Source: Chlorobaculum sp. MV4-Y
GTDB lineage: Bacteria > Bacteroidota > Chlorobiia > Chlorobiales > Chlorobiaceae
Reading direction: 5' to 3'
Length of the DNA: 64,000 bases
NCBI RefSeq assembly: GCF_025244685.1
Contig: NZ_CP104202.1
Span: forward strand, 560,323 to 624,322
Part shown: piece after piece, positions 60,187 to 64,000 of the stretch
Layout: every line of letters begins with the position of its first letter
Numbering within the stretch: the first letter of the stretch is position 1
Position numbers and translations under genes: made by a program
The notes under the pieces: generated by a model
Seen by the model: only the letters and a program-made list of their open reading frames with translations
What the model was told of the DNA's origin: nothing
Databases searched by the model: none

Positions 60187-60870
60187 TCAGCGATGCGCCA
60201 GTGTGTAGCTGTTGCCGCCATTTGCGGTGTCGAGCCGCAACGCACCGGATCTGACCAGCGAAACCAGAATGCGGCGGGCCTCCTTCATCGGAATTCCGGC
60301 GCTGTCGGCGAACTCTTCTGCCGTAATCCGGTCGTCGTGGCGGTTCAGCCAATCGAGCAGGCGGCGTTCGCGGTCGGTAAACGAGACCCTGACCGGCTCG
60401 CGCGACGAGAGCATCAGCTCGATGCGGTCTTCGGAGGCGGCCCTGTTGTGGCTGCCGTCGCGGATGAAGACTCGTCGTTCGACGCCGTGCTTGCCGCTGT
60501 CGCTCCGGATGAACGGTTCGATATGAAAGTGGGGACGCTCCGGACTTTCCGGAATATCAACCAGCAGCACCATCCGCCGCTTGAACTCCTCGAAGTGAAC
60601 CTCGATGCGAGGCTTTGGCTCGATATGGAACCGCATCGCCTCGTCAATCACCTGAAGCGCCTCTTTCTCGCTCTGGATCCCCACGATGCGCCGGTCATCG
60701 TCAACCCCGATCAGGATGACGCCGCCCGAGGTGTTGGCGAATGCCGTGATCGACCGGGCGATTTTGGGTGCGGAGTGGATGAGCCTCTTGAACTCGATAC
60801 GCAATCCTTCGCCCTCTGCAACCAGATCGAGCAGGTTAGGGACGGAATATTTAGGCTTGTAAATGGTCAT
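60187..60870 (-). CDS. AlbA_2-type ATP-binding transcriptional regulator
   Basis: 227 residues from ATG 60870 (MTIYKPKYSVPNLLDLVAEG); a GGAG ribosome site 7 bases upstream sets this start against an ATG at 61113. The N-terminal AlbA_2 (Schlafen AAA_4) fold has the core FKRLIHSAPKIARSITAFAN and TSGGVILIGVDDDRRIVGI. The C-terminal half has a winged-helix region RERRLLDWLNRHDDRITAEE. Members bind DNA or RNA in defence or regulation; the role here is unknown. It follows the ClC gene by about 210 bases on the same strand. Confidence 0.82.
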   Translation of the reverse strand: MTIYKPKYSVPNLLDLVAEGEGLRIEFKRLIHSAPKIARSITAFANTSGGVILIGVDDDRRIVGIQSEKEALQVIDEAMRFHIEPKPRIEVHFEEFKRRMVLLVDIPESPERPHFHIEPFIRSDSGKHGVERRVFIRDGSHNRAASEDRIELMLSSREPVRVSFTDRERRLLDWLNRHDDRITAEEFADSAGIPMKEARRILVSLVRSGALRLDTANGGNSYTLAHR

Positions 60871-61078
60871 GAGGCATCTCCATCTTGTTAAATGAAGGCC
60901 AGGGTGGTCAGCCGGAGTAGCCGGGTCAAATCTGCAATAGAGAGGATGTTCCCTGAGCCGATACGTTCGACTCTCGAACAGGCGATTCAGGAAGCACATC
61001 ATAAAACCATACGCATCAGTTACCGTAAATGCAAGCGGCTTTTGATTCTTGTGACAAATGAATCGACACGGACGGCCA

Positions 61079-62968
61079 TTACGCTGTTCGCTGGTTGGCC
61101 ATCTCACCGGCATCTTCGCCGATGAGGTTCATCTGTTTGCGGTAATAGGAAAACGCCTCATCCTGCTTGAGAATCCCGAGCAGCTTGCGCGAATGATATT
61201 CGACCACCGGCAGCGTCGAGTATTCGGAAATCTCGAAAATCTTTAGCGCCTCGTCGAGCTTGGAGGTTTCGTAAAGGACGGTCACATTCTTTTTGACCAG
61301 ATCATCGGCGATCATGCCGGGGAAGATACCATCCTTCAGCACAAGGCTCATCTCGTCGAGGCCGATGATGCCGATGAACGTTCCCTCCGGCGTCGTGATG
61401 AAAAAGTGCGAATCGCGGGTGTTATGGAACGCATCGATGATGGTCTCCACCTTGGTGACATCGAAGAACTTGACGAATTTGCGCTGCATCACCTCGAGCA
61501 CGCTGATATTTCCGGCAATAGTCAGGGCGATGCCGAAGCCGACGCGCACATTCTCCTTTTCGAGCACGTAGGTTTCCATGGTGTAGGGGTACGCCAGCCG
61601 GGCCACCAGCGCCGAGGTGACTGCCGCGAACATGATGGGCAGCACGATTTCGTACTGGCCAGTAACTTCAAATAAAATAAGGATAACCGTCAGCGGCGCG
61701 CGCATGATGCCCGCCGTCACCGCGCCCATGCCCACCAGTGCGTAGGCTCCTGACGCAGCGGTGATCGTCGGAAAAAGTGTGTTCACGATCTTGCCAAACA
61801 TGCCGCCGAGCATCGCTCCCATCTTCATGGTTGGCGCGAACATGCCGCCCGAACCGCCCGAGCCGACCGTCAGCGCCACGACCACCGGCTTGAGCAGGTA
61901 GACGGCGACCATGTTCTCCCAGCTCTCCTGCCCGATCAGCGCCTTGTTGATAACCTCATAGCTGAAACCGTATAGTTCCGGCACCCACATGCTTATTAAC
62001 CCGCACAAAAGGCCACCGAGAGCGGGCATCGACCATGCGGGAATGCGAAAGTGCTTTTCAATTTTCTGAATATGCTCTTCAATGAAGTAAAAGGTTCTGA
62101 TGAACAGTACGGCAGTGAGACCGGCAAGGACGCCAAGGATGAAGTAGAACACCAGTTCGGTATCCGAAACGAGGCTGTATTCGGGAACCTGAAAAGTCGG
62201 GTAATTGCCGAGATAACTTCTCGACAGCACGGTTCCCACCACGGCAGCCACCACGATGGGGCTGAACGTCTTGACGCTGAAATCGCCGAGAATCACCTCA
62301 ACGGCGAACATCACGCCACCGATTGGAGCATTGAACACGGCAGCAAGCCCCGCTGCCGCACCACAACCGAGAAGCGTCCGGGTCCTGCCCGGAGAAAATT
62401 TGAGCCACTGCGCAATAGTCGAACCGATCGACGCGCCCACCTGCGCGATCGGCGCCTCGCGTCCGCCGCCACCGCCGGTTCCAATGCTTACCACCGAGGT
62501 GATGGTTTTGTGCATCCAGTTTTTCGTGGGAATTTTGCCATTCTTCTGCGCCACGGCCTTGATGACCGAAGGCAAGCCATGCTCGGGCTTGGCCTTGACG
62601 ACATACGTATTGTAAAGGCCGACAACCAGTCCGCCAAGGGCGGGGATCAGCGGAAGCAGAAAGATCCGGAGGTAGTTGTTGAAAGTTGGCAGCCCGAGAG
62701 CGGTCGTGCCGTAGAAAAGATATGAGCTGATGATCTTTATGGCGTCGTGAAAAATGACGGCAACGTATCCGGTGACCAGTCCAACGAAAACGGCAACGAG
62801 CAGAAACGGGAGATCCTGATTGAGGTTGAGCTGGGCGAGGAACGAAGCCCAGGTCATGCGGACGAACTGCTGTGAAGAACCCTTGAAGTAGCGGCTTTTG
62901 CGCAGGAAGATATAGATCAAAACAATAACACGCCGCTTGAGGCGGCTGTTCTCAAAAAGCCTGCTCAT
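61079..62968 (-). CDS. ClC-type chloride channel/transporter with tandem CBS domains
   Basis: 629 residues. About 18 membrane helices then two CBS domains (about 480-610). Chloride-site motifs are KAKPEHGLPSVIKAV (the place of GSGIP), GGGGGREAPIAQVGAS with the gating Glu, and GGMFAPTMKMGAMLGG. The residue at the proton-glutamate position, aligned through FNAPIGGVMFAVEVI, is Val, as in eukaryotic channels, not Glu as in the coupled E. coli antiporter, so a channel mode is possible. The gene stands alone. Confidence 0.93.
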   Translation of the reverse strand: MSRLFENSRLKRRVIVLIYIFLRKSRYFKGSSQQFVRMTWASFLAQLNLNQDLPFLLVAVFVGLVTGYVAVIFHDAIKIISSYLFYGTTALGLPTFNNYLRIFLLPLIPALGGLVVGLYNTYVVKAKPEHGLPSVIKAVAQKNGKIPTKNWMHKTITSVVSIGTGGGGGREAPIAQVGASIGSTIAQWLKFSPGRTRTLLGCGAAAGLAAVFNAPIGGVMFAVEVILGDFSVKTFSPIVVAAVVGTVLSRSYLGNYPTFQVPEYSLVSDTELVFYFILGVLAGLTAVLFIRTFYFIEEHIQKIEKHFRIPAWSMPALGGLLCGLISMWVPELYGFSYEVINKALIGQESWENMVAVYLLKPVVVALTVGSGGSGGMFAPTMKMGAMLGGMFGKIVNTLFPTITAASGAYALVGMGAVTAGIMRAPLTVILILFEVTGQYEIVLPIMFAAVTSALVARLAYPYTMETYVLEKENVRVGFGIALTIAGNISVLEVMQRKFVKFFDVTKVETIIDAFHNTRDSHFFITTPEGTFIGIIGLDEMSLVLKDGIFPGMIADDLVKKNVTVLYETSKLDEALKIFEISEYSTLPVVEYHSRKLLGILKQDEAFSYYRKQMNLIGEDAGEMANQRTA

Positions 62969-63243
62969 TGAATCGGGTCACCGGGTTGGAAATCATGGCA
63001 ATAGTGCAATGTATTTTTTCTGCATGTAGATACCAAAACACAGCAGCACAAAGGCTTCCGAACGTGAAGCTTTTTGGCAGCCCCCTCTTTTGCCGCCGTT
63101 GAAGGTTGTACCCGCGGAGCTTGTCTTTTTGGGACGCGAGAAGTCAGCTTTTATCCAGATGTGCAGAATTTTGCTGTCAGTAGCGAAGAAAAACGGAAAA
63201 CAAGGCGTCAAACGAGCAGTGGAGTATTCAAGAACACAAGCAA

Positions 63244-63540
63244 ATGAATGTTATGGAACAAGAAATCATGCGTACCTGGGTCTGGTCAACATCATCTCCG
63301 GTGCCGCTTATTCTGCTCAACGTCTTTCTCTGGGCATTCTACTTCGTGCCTTCGATGATCGCCTGGGTGCGCAAGCACCGGAGTCTGCCGGGGATCATTG
63401 CGCTGAACATCCTGCTCGGCTGGACGGGTATCGGCTGGATCGGCGCATTTGTCTGGTCGCTTTCATGGCCCGGCCACGACAACCCGCAAACGCCGGTTTC
63501 AAAGGCAAACGCCCCATCCGAGCCGGATCAGTACGAATGA
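63244..63540 (+). CDS. Superinfection-immunity-like small membrane protein
   Basis: 98 residues with two hydrophobic helices (LLNVFLWAFYFVPSMIAWVR and IIALNILLGWTGIGWIGAFV) and a polar tail. The layout N-LLGWTGIGWIGAFVWSL fits the superinfection immunity protein family related to the T4 Imm protein, which blocks DNA injection by incoming phages; chromosomal copies also occur in ordinary genomes. The ATG at 63244 is one of several (63253, 63268); no clear ribosome site decides. Confidence 0.75.
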   Translation: MNVMEQEIMRTWVWSTSSPVPLILLNVFLWAFYFVPSMIAWVRKHRSLPGIIALNILLGWTGIGWIGAFVWSLSWPGHDNPQTPVSKANAPSEPDQYE

Positions 63541-63777
63541 GTTCTTATCGTGTATGAAAACTTTCATTTTTTGTTTGCATGACGGTCTGACGAACCCGGT
63601 GTAGTTTCTGAACGCAGGCGGTTTCGGTAGCTCAATCTGGATTAGCCTATAATTTTGAACATTACAATCGCACATAGCCTCATCTGGGGCTATGTGCGAT
63701 TTGTGCGCCGGGTTATTTTTTGATAGCTTTAAGTCGTTTTATGCTTTTATAACTACTTGTAGGCTTTGAAAGAATTT
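63541..63777. other. Intergenic region with hairpin; AT-rich boundary begins here
   Basis: Holds a hairpin at 63666-63701 (AATCGCACATAGCC, short loop, GGCTATGTGCGATT; 14-bp arms), which may end transcription of the immunity-like gene or be a dispersed palindrome. From about 63720 the base composition turns AT-rich, unlike the rest of the window. Confidence 0.55.
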
Positions 63778-64000
63778 ATGATAAAAAATATTCCATTATT
63801 ATATGGGTTAAATCACCCGAGACAATTACTTGATAAGATGAAAAGTGATGGTCAAAAGTTAGAACCGGATTATGATTGGATAAATGTTTTTAATTTTTTG
63901 TGACAGCATCAGTGCGGAATGATTGGGTGCAAGGTTATTATGATTTAAAGAAGTCATCTTTAGCTGATGCACTTACGGCAAAGAACATAAAGGGATACCC
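63778..64000 (+). pseudogene. Frameshifted AT-rich gene running off the window edge
   Basis: From ATG 63778 the frame reads MIKNIPLLYGLNHPRQLLDK then DYDWINVFNFL and stops at TGA 63901-63903. A -1 shift in the T6 run just before that stop opens FVTASVRNDWVQGYYDLKKS and on through the edge, and the join FNFFVTA fits a family of small uncharacterised proteins with F-N-F-F-V-T-A-x-x-x-x-x-W. The slippery heptamer T-TTT-TTG is followed directly by TGA, so either a recent indel or a programmed -1 frameshift is possible. Codon use is AT-rich, suggesting transfer. Confidence 0.5.

Noticed and set aside
63600-63720. Possible tRNA near GGTTTCGGTAGCTCAATC
   Set aside because: Resembles a D-arm only; no anticodon stem, T-arm or acceptor pairing found.

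Overview
This window looks like a chromosomal piece of a green sulfur bacterium (Chlorobiaceae), most likely Chlorobaculum or a close relative. It carries bacteriochlorophyll genes (bchF-bchC-bchX), a chlorosome envelope protein of the CsmC/CsmH type, a plant-type carotene desaturase (crtQ-like), a BCD/PucC-type pigment-associated membrane protein, C5-pathway tetrapyrrole genes (hemA, hemC, hemD, hemB), a bacillithiol-type deacetylase, and GC-rich coding sequence throughout. The species is inferred from gene content, not from a search.

Layout. 1-1.2 kb is a mobile patch: the 3' end of an IS3-like transposase, a decapitated gene ending at an integron-type attC-like site, and a REP-associated tyrosine transposase gene carrying REP hairpins within its own reading frame. 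1.2-8.3 kb holds thiC behind a TPP riboswitch, the BCD-family transporter, a radical SAM protein, small unknown proteins, queD and cysE. 8.3-23.5 kb holds a nuclease-like phosphoesterase, aroC, hemB, a HisN-like phosphatase, the ccsA/hemX-hemA-hemC-hemD operon, typA, and the bchFCX operon whose BchX has an extra sigma-region-4-like C-terminal domain. 23.6-26.3 kb is an accessory ATPase with a zinc-hook motif next to a dispersed repeat. 26.3-29.4 kb holds a peptide-binding lipoprotein, bshB1 and dut. 29.4-34.9 kb is an accessory insertion: an ISL3-type transposase remnant, a 1600-residue Type ISP restriction-modification enzyme and a Fic-like gene remnant. 35-49 kb holds csmH, two glycosyltransferase-like genes, crtQ, an Lrp regulator, glutamine synthetase III, yjbQ, coaX, aroB-aroK, an amidotransferase and recD2. 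49-51.4 kb is a decaying stretch (a frameshifted sensor-like gene, an internally deleted HD-domain gene, small remnants). 51.4-63.5 kb holds rimO-tgt, a hybrid histidine kinase, a three-gene ATP-grasp/alpha-E/transglutaminase operon, an AlbA-type regulator, a ClC protein and a superinfection-immunity-like protein. The last 250 bases are AT-rich and hold a frameshifted foreign-looking gene running off the edge.

How the genes fit together. The hem genes supply uroporphyrinogen III from glutamyl-tRNA; bchF, bchC and bchX act later, on the ring of bacteriochlorophyllide a; crtQ and csmH supply carotenoid and chlorosome envelope. aroC, aroB and aroK belong to the shikimate pathway. The accessory loci (Type ISP enzyme, zinc-hook ATPase, superinfection-immunity-like protein) are plausibly anti-phage.

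The items I consider most worth following are the BchX fusion, the zinc-hook ATPase with a conserved R-x3-E...H C-terminus, the attC-like site, and the REP-bearing RAYT gene. No rRNA, tRNA or CRISPR array was recognised.
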